Assembly: GCF_014207435.1 (NCBI RefSeq)
Contig: NZ_JACHGH010000011.1
Location: forward strand, 1-64,000
Direction of reading: 5' to 3'
Length of the DNA stretch: 64,000 nucleotides
DNA from: Salirhabdus euzebyi
GTDB taxonomy: Bacteria > Bacillota > Bacilli > Bacillales > Alkalibacillaceae
In this document: positions 52,189-61,544 of the stretch, piece after piece
Position numbering within the stretch: position 1 is the stretch's first letter
Layout of the letters: the number at the start of each line of letters is the position of its first letter
Translations under genes and position numbers: made by a program
Notes under the pieces: generated by a model
What the model was told of the DNA's origin: nothing
Databases searched by the model: none
What the model saw: only the letters and a program-made list of their open reading frames with translations

Positions 52189-52216
52189 TTGCATTTGTAT
52201 TTGATGATGGTAAAAT
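52189..52216 (+). promoter_or_regulatory. ecsA promoter
   Basis: TTGCAT (52189-52194), a 16-base spacer, TAAAAT (52211-52216), 33 bases before the ecsA start. Confidence 0.55.
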
Positions 52217-52249
52217 TTAGATTAGGTCTATAAGAAAGAAGGGGAAAAA

Positions 52250-52993
52250 ATGAACTCACTTTTACATATAGAAAACCTTGTAGGAGGTTATACACAAAAA
52301 AATGTTTTACACGGTATTTCTTTTGATATTAAACCCCATGAAATTGTTGGTCTAATTGGGCTCAATGGGGCAGGAAAGAGTACAACGATTAAACATATTA
52401 TTGGTTTAATGGAACCTAAAAAGGGATCTATCACTATTAACGGAAAATCTTTTCAGGAAAATCCGGAAATGTACCGCAAACAATTTGCTTACATACCAGA
52501 AATGCCGGTTTTATATGATGAGCTTACTTTGTACGAGCATTTAAAGCTAACAGCAATGGCTTATGACATAAAGGAGGAAGATTTTGAACGTCGAATCCAG
52601 CCTTTGTTAAAAGAATTTCGTTTAGAAAAAAAGCTGAAATGGTTCCCTGTTCATTTCTCCAAAGGAATGCGACAAAAGGTAATGATTATGTGTGCTTTTT
52701 TAATACAGCCATCTTTATACATTGTGGATGAACCATTTGTAGGATTAGATCCTTTAGGAATCCAGTCTTACTTGCAAATGATGAATGATATGAAAGAACA
52801 AGGTGCAGGTGTTTTAATGTCGACGCATATATTAGCTACAGCAGAAAGATACTGTGATCGATTTGTCATTATGCACGAAGGTGAAGTGAGGGCTAAGGGA
52901 ACGTTAAGTGATTTAAGGGAACAATTTAACATGCCACATGCAACTTTAGATGATTTATATGTTCAGTTAACAAAGGAAGATGATTATGTTTAA
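52250..52993 (+). CDS. ecsA: ABC transporter ATPase EcsA
   Basis: A 247-residue ABC ATPase. Walker A GLNGAGKST, signature HFSKGMRQKVMIM (a variant of LSGGQ), Walker B LYIVDEPFVGLDP. EcsAB is needed for secretion, RasP-dependent sigma-W activation, competence and sporulation in B. subtilis. First of ecsA-ecsB-ecsC. GAAGGGG precedes ATG. Confidence 0.95.
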   Translation: MNSLLHIENLVGGYTQKNVLHGISFDIKPHEIVGLIGLNGAGKSTTIKHIIGLMEPKKGSITINGKSFQENPEMYRKQFAYIPEMPVLYDELTLYEHLKLTAMAYDIKEEDFERRIQPLLKEFRLEKKLKWFPVHFSKGMRQKVMIMCAFLIQPSLYIVDEPFVGLDPLGIQSYLQMMNDMKEQGAGVLMSTHILATAERYCDRFVIMHEGEVRAKGTLSDLREQFNMPHATLDDLYVQLTKEDDYV

Positions 52994-54212
52994 TGCATCG
53001 CAGTTATGGAGAAAAAGGTTAGGTCAGCATGCAAAAGAAACGGGGCGTTATTTGCGCTTAATGTTTAACGATCATTTAGCCTTTGCCTTATTGTTTTTTG
53101 TTGCAGCTTTCGCCTATTTTTATCAGCAATGGCTCCAAACGATACCTGATAATTTTCCGGCAGATTGGATTATAGCAATTGTTTTAGGAGCTCTCTTAAC
53201 TCGCAGTCCTATCCGGACATTATTAAAAGAAGCAGATACAGTGTTTCTGTTGCCAGCTGAATACAAGATGGATAAGTACTTTCAAAGAAGTTTTTGGTAT
53301 AGCTTTATGATTCAGCTTTATATTGTAACCTTAGCATTAGCAGCTTTAACCCCTTTATATTTTGCTGTGTTTTCTGAGCGCCCTAGTATTTGGTTACTTT
53401 ATTTAGGGATTATTTTAGTAATCTTTAAAATTTGGAATTTGTTATCTAGCTGGTGGATGCTGAAGGAACGGGATGCAAATAGTCGATTTATGGACATGAC
53501 TATTAGACTCATATTAAACATTTTGACGTTATTCTTCTTTTTACAAGAAGATGGGTATATATATGCAAGCATTACAACTGTAATGTTTGTGTTACTTTTG
53601 CTATATACTTACAATACTGTGGGTAAAAAGGGGATTGCCTGGGATTTGTTAATCGAAAAGGAAGATGCCCGTATGCAAGCTTTTTATCGATTAGCTAATA
53701 TGTTCACAGATGTTCCACATTTACGTAAAAAGGCAAAAAAACGTCATCTACTCGTTCACCTTTTAACAAGAGGAGTACCATTTAATCAAAAAAACACATA
53801 TACCTATTTGTATCGCATCACATTTGTTCGTAGCAGCGATTACTTAGGAATGTATGTTAGATTGTTTCTACTTGCTATATTTTTTATCTTCTGGATCCCA
53901 AACATTTGGTTTAAGCTCGCTTTCGCACTACTGTTCATTTATTTAAGTGGATTTCAACTAATGACGTTATGGAATCATCATCGAACCATTGCATGGATTG
54001 ATTTATATCCAGTGTCTATAGCAGAAAAGAAACGCTCCTTAGTAGACTTTTTATTGCTGTTAATGCTTGTCAAAACATTAGTGCTAGGGATATTTCTGTA
54101 TTTTGCAGCTTCCTGGCAAGAGATGCTGATGCTTTGGGGTGTTGGTGGGTTATTCTCGTTTGTCTTTGTGGAGACATATGTAAAGAAGAGATTAGATAAA
54201 CGTTTGATTTAA
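52986..54212 (+). CDS. ecsB: ABC transporter permease EcsB
   Basis: A 408-residue membrane protein, the same length I recall for B. subtilis EcsB. Six or more predicted helices, including AFALLFFVAAFAYFYQQWL and the C-terminal pair. ATG at 52986 lies inside the end of ecsA (8-base overlap), with AAAGGA upstream; ATG at 52980 is too close to that site. Partner of EcsA. Confidence 0.93.
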   Translation: MFNASQLWRKRLGQHAKETGRYLRLMFNDHLAFALLFFVAAFAYFYQQWLQTIPDNFPADWIIAIVLGALLTRSPIRTLLKEADTVFLLPAEYKMDKYFQRSFWYSFMIQLYIVTLALAALTPLYFAVFSERPSIWLLYLGIILVIFKIWNLLSSWWMLKERDANSRFMDMTIRLILNILTLFFFLQEDGYIYASITTVMFVLLLLYTYNTVGKKGIAWDLLIEKEDARMQAFYRLANMFTDVPHLRKKAKKRHLLVHLLTRGVPFNQKNTYTYLYRITFVRSSDYLGMYVRLFLLAIFFIFWIPNIWFKLAFALLFIYLSGFQLMTLWNHHRTIAWIDLYPVSIAEKKRSLVDFLLLLMLVKTLVLGIFLYFAASWQEMLMLWGVGGLFSFVFVETYVKKRLDKRLI

Positions 54213-54223
54213 GGAGACTGATT

Positions 54224-54931
54224 ATGCAAACATACGAGCAGCAGGTTTTGTATGAGGCGTTAAAATGGGAGCGAAAACAATTAAAAAAAGCATCGATGTT
54301 TAAGGTTGCTTCCAAATCAGTTCAAACCAAAATAAACAACAAGATTCCGGATAAAGTGCATGCTGTTATTACTGACAGTATTAAAAAAATGATTGAAGCG
54401 GCTTTAACGAGTTCTTCCTATATTTATAAAATGGACATCGATTCAAATTGGAATTTCCAGCAGAGGGAAGAGGCAGTGAAAACTCGTTTAGAAACATACC
54501 GAAAAACTGCAATGATTGAAGGAGCTGGCACGGGTGCTGGTGGTTTGTGGTTAGGCCTTGCAGATTTTCCTATGCTTTTAAGTATTAAAATGAAGTTCTT
54601 GTTTGATGCAGGTCAATTATATGGGAAAGATGTCACGTCCTATGAAGAAAAAATGTTTTTGCTTCATTTATTTATGCTTGCTTACTCAAGTGACAAAAAG
54701 AAAAAGGAAGTATTGGAACGAGTCGTGCATTGGGAACAAGTAAAAGGGTATTGGAAAGAGGTAGACTGGAAGGATTTACAACAAGAATATAGAGATACAA
54801 TAGATCTTGTGAAAATGCTTCAGTTAGTTCCAGGATTCGGTGCTTTCATTGGAGCTTGGGCAAACTCTAAATTACTCACTCAATTAGGAGAAACGGCAAT
54901 AAACGGTTTTCGTTTAAGACTACTTCATTAA
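54224..54931 (+). CDS. ecsC: EcsC-family protein
   Basis: A 235-residue protein of the EcsC family. It has GAGTGAGGLWLGLADFPMLL near residue 105 and LVPGFGAFIGAWANSKLL near the end. In B. subtilis it is the third gene of the operon and is not needed for the EcsAB phenotypes. Starts 11 bases after ecsB. Confidence 0.92.
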   Translation: MQTYEQQVLYEALKWERKQLKKASMFKVASKSVQTKINNKIPDKVHAVITDSIKKMIEAALTSSSYIYKMDIDSNWNFQQREEAVKTRLETYRKTAMIEGAGTGAGGLWLGLADFPMLLSIKMKFLFDAGQLYGKDVTSYEEKMFLLHLFMLAYSSDKKKKEVLERVVHWEQVKGYWKEVDWKDLQQEYRDTIDLVKMLQLVPGFGAFIGAWANSKLLTQLGETAINGFRLRLLH

Positions 54932-54944
54932 ACTTTTGTATTAA

Positions 54945-54976
54945 AAAAACTGAGACTTAAAATCTCAGTTTTTTAT
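54945..54976. terminator. Bidirectional terminator
   Basis: 10-bp stem AAAACTGAGA/TCTCAGTTTT with Ts after it, between ecsC and the convergent yhaA. Confidence 0.9.
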
Positions 54977-54977
54977 A

Positions 54978-56153
54978 TTATTTATTTTTTTCTTGATACA
55001 ACTGATACGCTTGAAATAATGTTTTGGCACCTAACGGCATGGCACGCTCATCAAAGTCAAATTTCGGATGATGATGAGGGTAGTCATGTCCTTCTTTATG
55101 TGCTCCAGTGAAATAAAAGGCACCCGGTTTTTCTAATAAGTAATAAGCGAAGTCTTCTCCAGGCATGACAGGTTTGATTTCTTCCGTTCCCTCAATTCCT
55201 GGAACATTTCTACATCCATCTAAAATAATTTCAGCCTCTTCTTTATGGTTGATAACTGGTGGATAACCTTTTAGATAATTTAAATCATAATCCGCGTCAT
55301 ATGGTATGCAAACACTTTTCACTATTTTTTCTATTTCATTTATAATCGTTTCCTGTATAGTAGGATCAAACATTCTAACTGTTCCTGTTAACGTAGCTTT
55401 ATCAGCAATAATGTTAAAGGCTTGCCCCGCATTAAACGTACCAACACTAACTACTGCTGTTTTAAGTGGATCAATTCGTCTGCTCACAATTTGTTGTAGC
55501 TGTGTAACTAATTGAGATGCAATGACGATTGCATCCTTTGTTTCATGCGGAATGGCACCATGTCCGCCTTTTCCTTTTATCGTAATTTCAAAACGATCAG
55601 CACCAGCCATAAAAGGACCTTTTGTTGTTTGTAAAATACCTACTGGTGCTGTTACCCATAGATGAGTACCGAATACAGCATCCACACCGTTTAGTGCCCC
55701 ATCATTAATCATCGGTTTAGCCCCACCTGGAGCATACTCCTCAGCAGGTTGATGTAGAAAAACGACCGTGCCTTCCAAATCGCTTTGATTTTCTAATAGG
55801 ACTTTCGCTAGACATAATAGGGTTGCTGTATGACCGTCATGTCCACAAGCGTGCATCACACCTGGAACTTTCGATTTATAAGGTACCTCTTTTTCATCCT
55901 GGATTGGCAATGCATCAAAATCTGCCCGTAATGCCACTGTTTTTCCAGGTTTTCCCCCTTTTAATGTTGCTACAACACCAAAGCCGCCTATATTTTTTTG
56001 ATATGGTATGCCCCATTGTTCGTATTTATCTACAATGAATTGAGCTGTTTTTTCCTCTTGAAAAGAAGGTTCAGGATGTTGGTGTAGGTAGCGGCGGATT
56101 TCTACCATTTCTTCATAGAGCTCATCAATTTTCTTGAACACTGTTTCTCTCAT
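54978..56153 (-). CDS. yhaA: M20-family amidohydrolase YhaA
   Basis: A 391-residue M20D metallopeptidase/N-acyl-amino-acid amidohydrolase. Metal and catalytic blocks are HACGHDGHTATLL, FLHQPAEEYAPGGAK and the C-terminal MPGEDFAYYL. It probably hydrolyses N-acyl amino acids or hippurate-like substrates. Start ATG 56153 has AGGGGGA; longer frames up to 56324 are not supported. Place after ecsC is as in B. subtilis. Confidence 0.93.
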   Translation of the reverse strand: MRETVFKKIDELYEEMVEIRRYLHQHPEPSFQEEKTAQFIVDKYEQWGIPYQKNIGGFGVVATLKGGKPGKTVALRADFDALPIQDEKEVPYKSKVPGVMHACGHDGHTATLLCLAKVLLENQSDLEGTVVFLHQPAEEYAPGGAKPMINDGALNGVDAVFGTHLWVTAPVGILQTTKGPFMAGADRFEITIKGKGGHGAIPHETKDAIVIASQLVTQLQQIVSRRIDPLKTAVVSVGTFNAGQAFNIIADKATLTGTVRMFDPTIQETIINEIEKIVKSVCIPYDADYDLNYLKGYPPVINHKEEAEIILDGCRNVPGIEGTEEIKPVMPGEDFAYYLLEKPGAFYFTGAHKEGHDYPHHHPKFDFDERAMPLGAKTLFQAYQLYQEKNK

Positions 56154-56245
56154 TCGATATCCCCCTGCAACTAATGCTGTTTTATATATAAGTATGTGAA
56201 AAACTTTTTTACTATGTTTTTCTAATAGTTTAAGTATAACAAAAT

Positions 56246-56292
56246 AAAGCCTCTCCCCATAATAACTTACATGTAGAGAGAGGCTTTTTTTG
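56246..56292. terminator. Terminator of the ferritin-like gene
   Basis: 10-bp stem AAAGCCTCTC/GAGAGGCTTT with T-rich flanks on both strands, between the ferritin-like gene and yhaA. Confidence 0.75.
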
Positions 56293-56324
56293 TGTAAAGT
56301 GTTTTTACTTGGTGTTCGTTTCAC

Positions 56325-56756
56325 TTAAAAATCTGCTAATAGTCGTTCCATTTCCTCTTTGTGATGTGTTTCATCAGCAATCATATCATCCAACTTTACA
56401 ACAAGCTCCGTATAACCGAGTTCCTCGGCTAACTTTTTACGCACTTCATAGCGATCAATGGTATCAATTTCAGCCTTTCTTGCTTCTTCCAACATTTCTT
56501 TTACATTATCCAGCTGTTTGACTGGTGCAGGGGTTGTTGTAGGTACACCACCTAATATTTTAATTTTTTCTGATAAATATAAAGCGTGTCCTGACTCATC
56601 ACTAACTTCACTTTCGAAAAATGGTTTTAATACTTGACGGTATAATCCGGATACAACTGCTGCATTATAGGTGTACATAATCATTGCAGCGTATTCATTT
56701 GCAAGGTCTTCATTCAATCCATCAATTAATTCTTGTTTTTTTGTATCCAATGACAT
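56325..56756 (-). CDS. Ferritin-like (bacterioferritin-type) protein
   Basis: A 143-residue four-helix-bundle protein. Likely di-iron ligands are E21, E54 and H57 (ESGH), and E129 with H132 (ETHH). It stores or oxidises iron and limits peroxide damage. It is shorter than Bfr and lacks Dps-type N-terminal ligands. The ribosome binding site AAAGGA is close to the start. No Fur or PerR box was clear by eye. Confidence 0.8.
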   Translation of the reverse strand: MSLDTKKQELIDGLNEDLANEYAAMIMYTYNAAVVSGLYRQVLKPFFESEVSDESGHALYLSEKIKILGGVPTTTPAPVKQLDNVKEMLEEARKAEIDTIDRYEVRKKLAEELGYTELVVKLDDMIADETHHKEEMERLLADF

Positions 56757-56845
56757 TCATCCTTTCATTTGTTGAAATGACGTTTATATTGTTACATTTC
56801 CCTTATGATATAAAATTAAACTATTCAATGTTGGAGGAATTGCAA

Positions 56846-57517
56846 TTGTTGCAAAATAGACATCGAACAAAAAGAATATGGTATCAAACTTCCTTATTTT
56901 TATTATCCATTCTTATTGTTCTTTTACTGGCTATACGAGTATCGCAGACAAATTTGCCTTTCATCGACGATTGGTCGAGTGCTATTGTACAAGAAATAGA
57001 GGAGCATCATTTTCTTTATATTTTGTTTCGATGGATAACAGAGTTAGGTTCTATACCATTTATGAGTGTGGTAATTGGAATGGTTAGTGTTCTTTTATGG
57101 GTTAAGTGGAAGGATGGTGCAGCGGCCTTTTTCTTAATCATTGGAGTTAGTTCTGGCTTTCTTTTAAATGTGATGGTGAAGTCTATTGTGGAACGGGAAA
57201 GGCCTCGCATTTTGGCGGCAATAGATGCAGAAGGTTATAGCTTTCCTAGTGGTCATGCAATGGTATCCTTGATTTGTTATGGTCTCCTCACGTACTTGTT
57301 TATGCGTTATATTCATTCAAAAAGTGCTAATCGATTCATCATTGCTGTAAGCAGTATTTTCGTATTACTAATTGGTTTCAGTAGAGTAATGATAAGAGCA
57401 CATTATGTAACGGACGTAGTAGCAGGTTTTATCTTGGGTTATGTATGGTTACTTGTTGTCATCTTTTTCCATCAGTTATGGATACAAATACGTAATCAAA
57501 AGAAAAAATCAGACTAG
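56846..57517 (+). CDS. PAP2-family membrane phosphatase
   Basis: A 223-residue membrane phosphatase with six helices. The three phosphatase motifs are complete: KSIVERERPR, SFPSGHAM, and SRVMIRAHYVTDV. It may recycle undecaprenyl pyrophosphate or act on phosphatidylglycerol phosphate. I chose TTG 56846 with GGAGG eight bases upstream; ATG 56828 overlaps that site. Confidence 0.9.
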   Translation: MLQNRHRTKRIWYQTSLFLLSILIVLLLAIRVSQTNLPFIDDWSSAIVQEIEEHHFLYILFRWITELGSIPFMSVVIGMVSVLLWVKWKDGAAAFFLIIGVSSGFLLNVMVKSIVERERPRILAAIDAEGYSFPSGHAMVSLICYGLLTYLFMRYIHSKSANRFIIAVSSIFVLLIGFSRVMIRAHYVTDVVAGFILGYVWLLVVIFFHQLWIQIRNQKKKSD

Positions 57518-57754
57518 AGACGGATATGATAACCTTCCTAAGCTCGTTTATACTAGTCATTTTTTTTTATATACTGGTAAAAAGTTTCTTAATGAAAATA
57601 TGGGTCTTAACAGTAATATAATCATGCTGGTATAGGTCCTTTTGTTACCATTCTATGAAAAGTCATTTGGTACATTTTTAGTGGAATTTAAGATTGATAG
57701 AGGAAAAATGTCGTTTATGTTTAATATATATAAAAGAAAGGTAGAGGGTGAAAA

Positions 57755-58534
57755 ATGAAGTCACGCAGTCTATTCACAGTTCTTTTATCCGTAACTTTAA
57801 TTGGTCTTGGTGTATTTTTAATTTTGTCTAACTTTGGAATTATTTCCGTGGAAATATCAGAACTTGTCTCTAAAAACTGGCCATTATTATTTGTTATTAT
57901 CGGTTTGAAATGGTTTATTGGTGGAATTCTTCCAGGCAAAAATGGTAGTTGGACATTCGGGTCTTTTTTCATTATATATGGGTTACTTGTTGTTCTTGGG
58001 AAATATGATGTATTAGATTTTGGGTTTGGGGATATTTGGTCACTATGGCCATTGTTATTAATTTATATTGGATTTAATTCTTTACTTTTTGCTAAAGGTA
58101 AAGGGGAAAAGGGGAAACGCGTTAAAATATTCACTGTAGGCAATTCTAGTTCTTCCAAAGATTACGGTAAGAACCACAAAACCTTTGTTGGTGATCAGAA
58201 CTTTTCAGAAGAAAATTGGACAGTAGAACCTCTTCAAATGTGGACGGGTGTAGGAGATTACTATTTTGATTTTACGAAAGCTTATATACCAGATGCGGAG
58301 ACACCTATTTCTATTAAAGGCTGGGTTGGAGATATCCGGATGTTAATGCCAGAGCATTTAGCATTTCAAGTCGTAGCCTCTGTAAATGTAGGAGAAATCC
58401 AAGTAGTTGATAAAAAATCAGATGGACTTAAAAAAGAAGTTGTTTATCAAACACCAAATTATGAAGATGCGACGAAAAAGCTAACGATCAATCTCCAGTT
58501 TCAAGTAGGGGATATTCGAATAGATAGGGTATAG
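57755..58534 (+). CDS. liaF: LiaF-like membrane sensor protein
   Basis: A 259-residue protein: four N-terminal helices and a C-terminal domain of the LiaF/DUF2154 kind (residues about 150-259: WTVEPLQMWTGVGDYYFDFT, VGDIRMLMPEHLAFQVVASV). LiaF holds LiaS inactive until cell-wall antibiotics such as bacitracin or daptomycin perturb lipid II. First of three genes; liaIH are not upstream. GTAGAGGGTG precedes ATG. Confidence 0.93.
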   Translation: MKSRSLFTVLLSVTLIGLGVFLILSNFGIISVEISELVSKNWPLLFVIIGLKWFIGGILPGKNGSWTFGSFFIIYGLLVVLGKYDVLDFGFGDIWSLWPLLLIYIGFNSLLFAKGKGEKGKRVKIFTVGNSSSSKDYGKNHKTFVGDQNFSEENWTVEPLQMWTGVGDYYFDFTKAYIPDAETPISIKGWVGDIRMLMPEHLAFQVVASVNVGEIQVVDKKSDGLKKEVVYQTPNYEDATKKLTINLQFQVGDIRIDRV

Positions 58535-58545
58535 GGGAGAAGTAA

Positions 58546-59586
58546 ATGTTTAGTAATCTGAACAGTCTGCGGTTTCGATTTGTAAGAGCGCAATTTCAAA
58601 CGATTTATTTTTCACTTTTAGTGATCGCATTTATTTTGTTTTTTATGTATTCGGTTTTTAGCCCATCTTGGCTAACGTTACGTTCTATTTTTCTCACTAT
58701 CCTTTTAATAAGCTTAATCATGACCCCAGTTTGCATTTATGTAAGTTTTCATTTTGCTAGTCAACTTAAAGAGCGAATTGATGGGATTTCCATTTTGATA
58801 TCTCAGCTCTCCAAAGGTAGGTATAGTTCTAGAATTTACGATAAAGAATACGGGGATGAAATTGGTCATATTACGACGGAGTTGAATAATCTAGCGGACA
58901 AAATGCAAAATCAAGTAAAGTCGCTACAACGTATGGCAGATGAAAAAAATGATTATGCAAAAGAAGCTTATAAAGTAGCAACGATGGAAGAACGTCAAAG
59001 GCTTGCACGTGACTTACACGATGCAGTTAGTCAGCAGCTTTTTGCCTTAACGATGATGTCCCAAGCTACTTTACGTTTACTAGATAAAGACCCAGAGAAA
59101 GCAAAAAAACAGATGGAAGAAATTGCTCACATGGCTTTACAGGCACAAACAGAAATGCGGGCACTTCTCTTACATTTAAGACCAGTTCACCTATCAGGAG
59201 AGTCTTTACAAAGTGGTTTATATAATTTAATAGAAGAACTGAAACAAAGATGTCAAATTGACTTTACGTTACATATAGAGGAAATAAAAGATATTTCTAG
59301 TGCATCGGAAGAACATTTATTCCGAATGATCCAAGAAATATTATCGAATATTTTAAGGCATGCAAACTCCAGTGAGGTTACAATAGAGTTAAAAGAAAAA
59401 ACAGACGAAATTTATTTATATATTAGAGACAATGGTGATGGATTTGATGTAAGTGAAAAACTAGAAAGCAAAACTTCCTATGGATTGAAAACCATTAAAG
59501 AGCGCACCGAAGAACTCGGCGGAAGTTTTGTCCTTAGATCTAAAAAGGGTGAAGGTACTTATATCATTATCCGAATTCCGTTATAG
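58546..59586 (+). CDS. liaS: Sensor histidine kinase LiaS/VraS
   Basis: A 346-residue intramembrane-sensing kinase. Two helices with a very short external loop (about 20-70), HAMP-like linker, then a HisKA_3 domain with ARDLHDAVSQQLFAL (H158) and a HATPase with DNGDGFDVSE. Partner of LiaR. Starts 12 bases after liaF. Confidence 0.93.
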   Translation: MFSNLNSLRFRFVRAQFQTIYFSLLVIAFILFFMYSVFSPSWLTLRSIFLTILLISLIMTPVCIYVSFHFASQLKERIDGISILISQLSKGRYSSRIYDKEYGDEIGHITTELNNLADKMQNQVKSLQRMADEKNDYAKEAYKVATMEERQRLARDLHDAVSQQLFALTMMSQATLRLLDKDPEKAKKQMEEIAHMALQAQTEMRALLLHLRPVHLSGESLQSGLYNLIEELKQRCQIDFTLHIEEIKDISSASEEHLFRMIQEILSNILRHANSSEVTIELKEKTDEIYLYIRDNGDGFDVSEKLESKTSYGLKTIKERTEELGGSFVLRSKKGEGTYIIIRIPL

Positions 59587-59598
59587 GGGGAGAAGACT

Positions 59599-60243
59599 TT
59601 GGGTGATCCAATACGTGTGTTAGTTGTCGATGATCATGAAGTAGTACGTAAAGGCATTATTACTTATTTAATGACGGAAGATGAACTGGAAATAGTTGGA
59701 GAAGCTTCAAGTGGAAACGAAGGAGCAAGTCTTGCAAAGATTGAAAAGCCAGATGTTATGTTAATGGATTTAATGATGGAAAACGGAAATGGTATTGAGG
59801 CAACGAAGCAAGTTATGTCATTTCATCCCACATGTAAAATTATCATTTTAACAAGTTATTATGATGATGAAAAGGTGTTTCCAGCATTAGAAGCTGGTGC
59901 ATTTAGTTATATGCTTAAAACCTCTTCAGCTGATGAAATTGTTACGGCTATAAAAAAAGCTGCAAGGGGAGAAAATGTTATTGAGCCAAAAGTAGCGGGG
60001 AAGATGATGAATAGGTTTAGACAGAACGAATCTATGCCCCACGAAGAGTTAACAGAAAGAGAAAAGGAAGTACTTATCTGTATCGGGAACGGTTTAACGA
60101 ATCAAGAAATTAGCGAAAAGCTATTTATTGGTATTAAAACAGTCAAAACACACGTAAGTAACGTACTGAGTAAGCTTGGGGTTCAAGATCGAACTCAAGC
60201 AGCTGTATATGCGCATCGAAACGGATTAATGCGTGATAAATAA
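59599..60243 (+). CDS. liaR: Response regulator LiaR/VraR
   Basis: A 214-residue NarL-type regulator. Receiver phospho-acceptor D57 (VMLMDLMM); LuxR-type HTH at about 147-205 (LTEREKEVLICIGNGLTNQE, ISEKLFIGIKTVKTHVSNVL). It activates cell envelope stress genes. TTG start behind GGGGGAG. Confidence 0.93.
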   Translation: MGDPIRVLVVDDHEVVRKGIITYLMTEDELEIVGEASSGNEGASLAKIEKPDVMLMDLMMENGNGIEATKQVMSFHPTCKIIILTSYYDDEKVFPALEAGAFSYMLKTSSADEIVTAIKKAARGENVIEPKVAGKMMNRFRQNESMPHEELTEREKEVLICIGNGLTNQEISEKLFIGIKTVKTHVSNVLSKLGVQDRTQAAVYAHRNGLMRDK

Positions 60244-60252
60244 ACGAGATAA

Positions 60253-60285
60253 AAAAGTTGGGGTGAAACCCCAACTTTTCTTTTA
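60253..60285 (+). terminator. Terminator after liaR
   Basis: 11-bp stem AAAAGTTGGGG/CCCCAACTTTT, 5-base loop, T-rich tail. Confidence 0.92.
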
Positions 60286-60372
60286 TATTGATCCAAGCAT
60301 CTCTACTTTCATAAATGTGTAAAGCCTTGTATAATACATAGGAATACGTACCTTATAAGGAGAATATCAAGA

Positions 60373-60804
60373 ATGAAATTAAGTAAAGCTACAGAAAATA
60401 TACTTTTTGCCATGTGGGTGTTTGCATTTGTCGCAACACTTGGGAGTTTGTTTTATTCAGAAGTGATGCAATTTGTTCCGTGTAAGCTGTGCTGGATTCA
60501 ACGAATTCTAATGTACCCATTAGTTATCATATTTGGTGTAGCATATGTGAAAAAAGATGTAAACATCGCATTACCAGGCTTCATTTTAAGTTTAATTGGC
60601 GCACCACTTTCTTTTTATCATTATTCCTTACAAAAGTTTATTGGGGTGTCCTCAGATGGCTTATGTGGACAAGTACCTTGTACTATCCAATACATAAACT
60701 ACTTCGGTTTTATTACTATTCCGTTTTTGGCTTTTGTAGCCTTTACGTCCATTATGGTCATGTATATTGTGATTTTACGTAAACAGAAAAAGGAGCTGTC
60801 CTAA
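60373..60804 (+). CDS. bdbC: Disulfide oxidoreductase BdbC (DsbB-like)
   Basis: A 143-residue four-helix quinone-linked oxidase. Redox pairs are CKLC (C37/C40) and the external C98/C103 (GLCGQVPC). It re-oxidises an extracytoplasmic thiol oxidase. Linked to the thioredoxin-like gene 2 bases downstream. AAGGAG precedes ATG. Confidence 0.92.
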   Translation: MKLSKATENILFAMWVFAFVATLGSLFYSEVMQFVPCKLCWIQRILMYPLVIIFGVAYVKKDVNIALPGFILSLIGAPLSFYHYSLQKFIGVSSDGLCGQVPCTIQYINYFGFITIPFLAFVAFTSIMVMYIVILRKQKKELS

Positions 60805-60806
60805 AA

Positions 60807-61217
60807 ATGAAAAAAATAATTATATTTAGTGCCATCATTATTGTATTATTTGGTGCTCTAATTGCTGTCGTTCAATATCAAAAAGCACAAGAACCAGATT
60901 ACTACCAAAATCAAATAACACCATCAGAGCTTGAAGAAACTCTAAGTGCTGGTGAATCGGCAACTATTTATTTTTATAGTCCTGAGTGTCAATATTGTTT
61001 AGAAACAACTCCTGTTCTTGTTCCTTTAGCAGAAGAAATGGGTGTGAATGTCCAGCTGTTAAATGTTCTAGAATATGGTGGGGCTTGGGATGAATATGCT
61101 TTAGAAGGAACACCAACGCTTATTCATTTTGAAAATGGAGAAGAAGAAGGTCGTGTACAAGGGTCTCAGCCAAAAGAAAACTTTGAGTCATTTTTTAACG
61201 ATAAAGTGCTTCAATAA
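60807..61217 (+). CDS. Membrane-anchored thioredoxin-like protein
   Basis: A 136-residue protein: N-terminal helix (about 3-21), thioredoxin fold with CQYC (C61/C64) and the cis-proline loop EGTPTLIHF. It should face outside the cell and exchange disulfides with BdbC. Size and pairing resemble BdbA; BdbD would be larger. Shares an operon with bdbC. Confidence 0.85.
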   Translation: MKKIIIFSAIIIVLFGALIAVVQYQKAQEPDYYQNQITPSELEETLSAGESATIYFYSPECQYCLETTPVLVPLAEEMGVNVQLLNVLEYGGAWDEYALEGTPTLIHFENGEEEGRVQGSQPKENFESFFNDKVLQ

Positions 61218-61262
61218 AAAACGCGGATAGCCATAATATATGGTTATCCGCGTTTTTTTTAA
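61216..61262 (+). terminator. Terminator after the bdb pair
   Basis: About 17-bp stem AAAAACGCGGATAGCCA/TGGTTATCCGCGTTTTT with one G-U pair, then Ts. Confidence 0.93.
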
Positions 61263-61407
61263 TACTTTATGATATTGATAAGTGAGAGTAGAGACTTGAT
61301 CAGGGGGTCCTATAACAATATTCTTTACGAAAGGCTGGTTTCTAATCGATTGTTTTTTTACACAATTTTCTTAAACTGCGAAGTAACTTTGTAATATGGT
61401 CAGTGCT

Positions 61408-61480
61408 ATATGACCGCTTCGGCAGAATACTTCGCTTTCCACGGGCACGGCCTCAGCCTCCTCGCGGAAAACCACCACGT
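61408..61480. repeat. GC-rich dyad repeat, copy C (inverted, partial)
   Basis: ACCGCTTCGGCAGAATACTT, GGGCACGGCCTCAGCCTCCT and CGCGGAAAACCACCACG: the left half of the copy-B orientation. The tail motif CTTAAACTGCGAAGTAAC sits at its left (61371-61388). The right half is missing. Confidence 0.7.
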
Positions 61481-61544
61481 ATTTGAATTCTCTTTTCAAC
61501 TGGTACTTGAATTGAAAGCAAGAAAGAGAGCACATGCTTAGCGA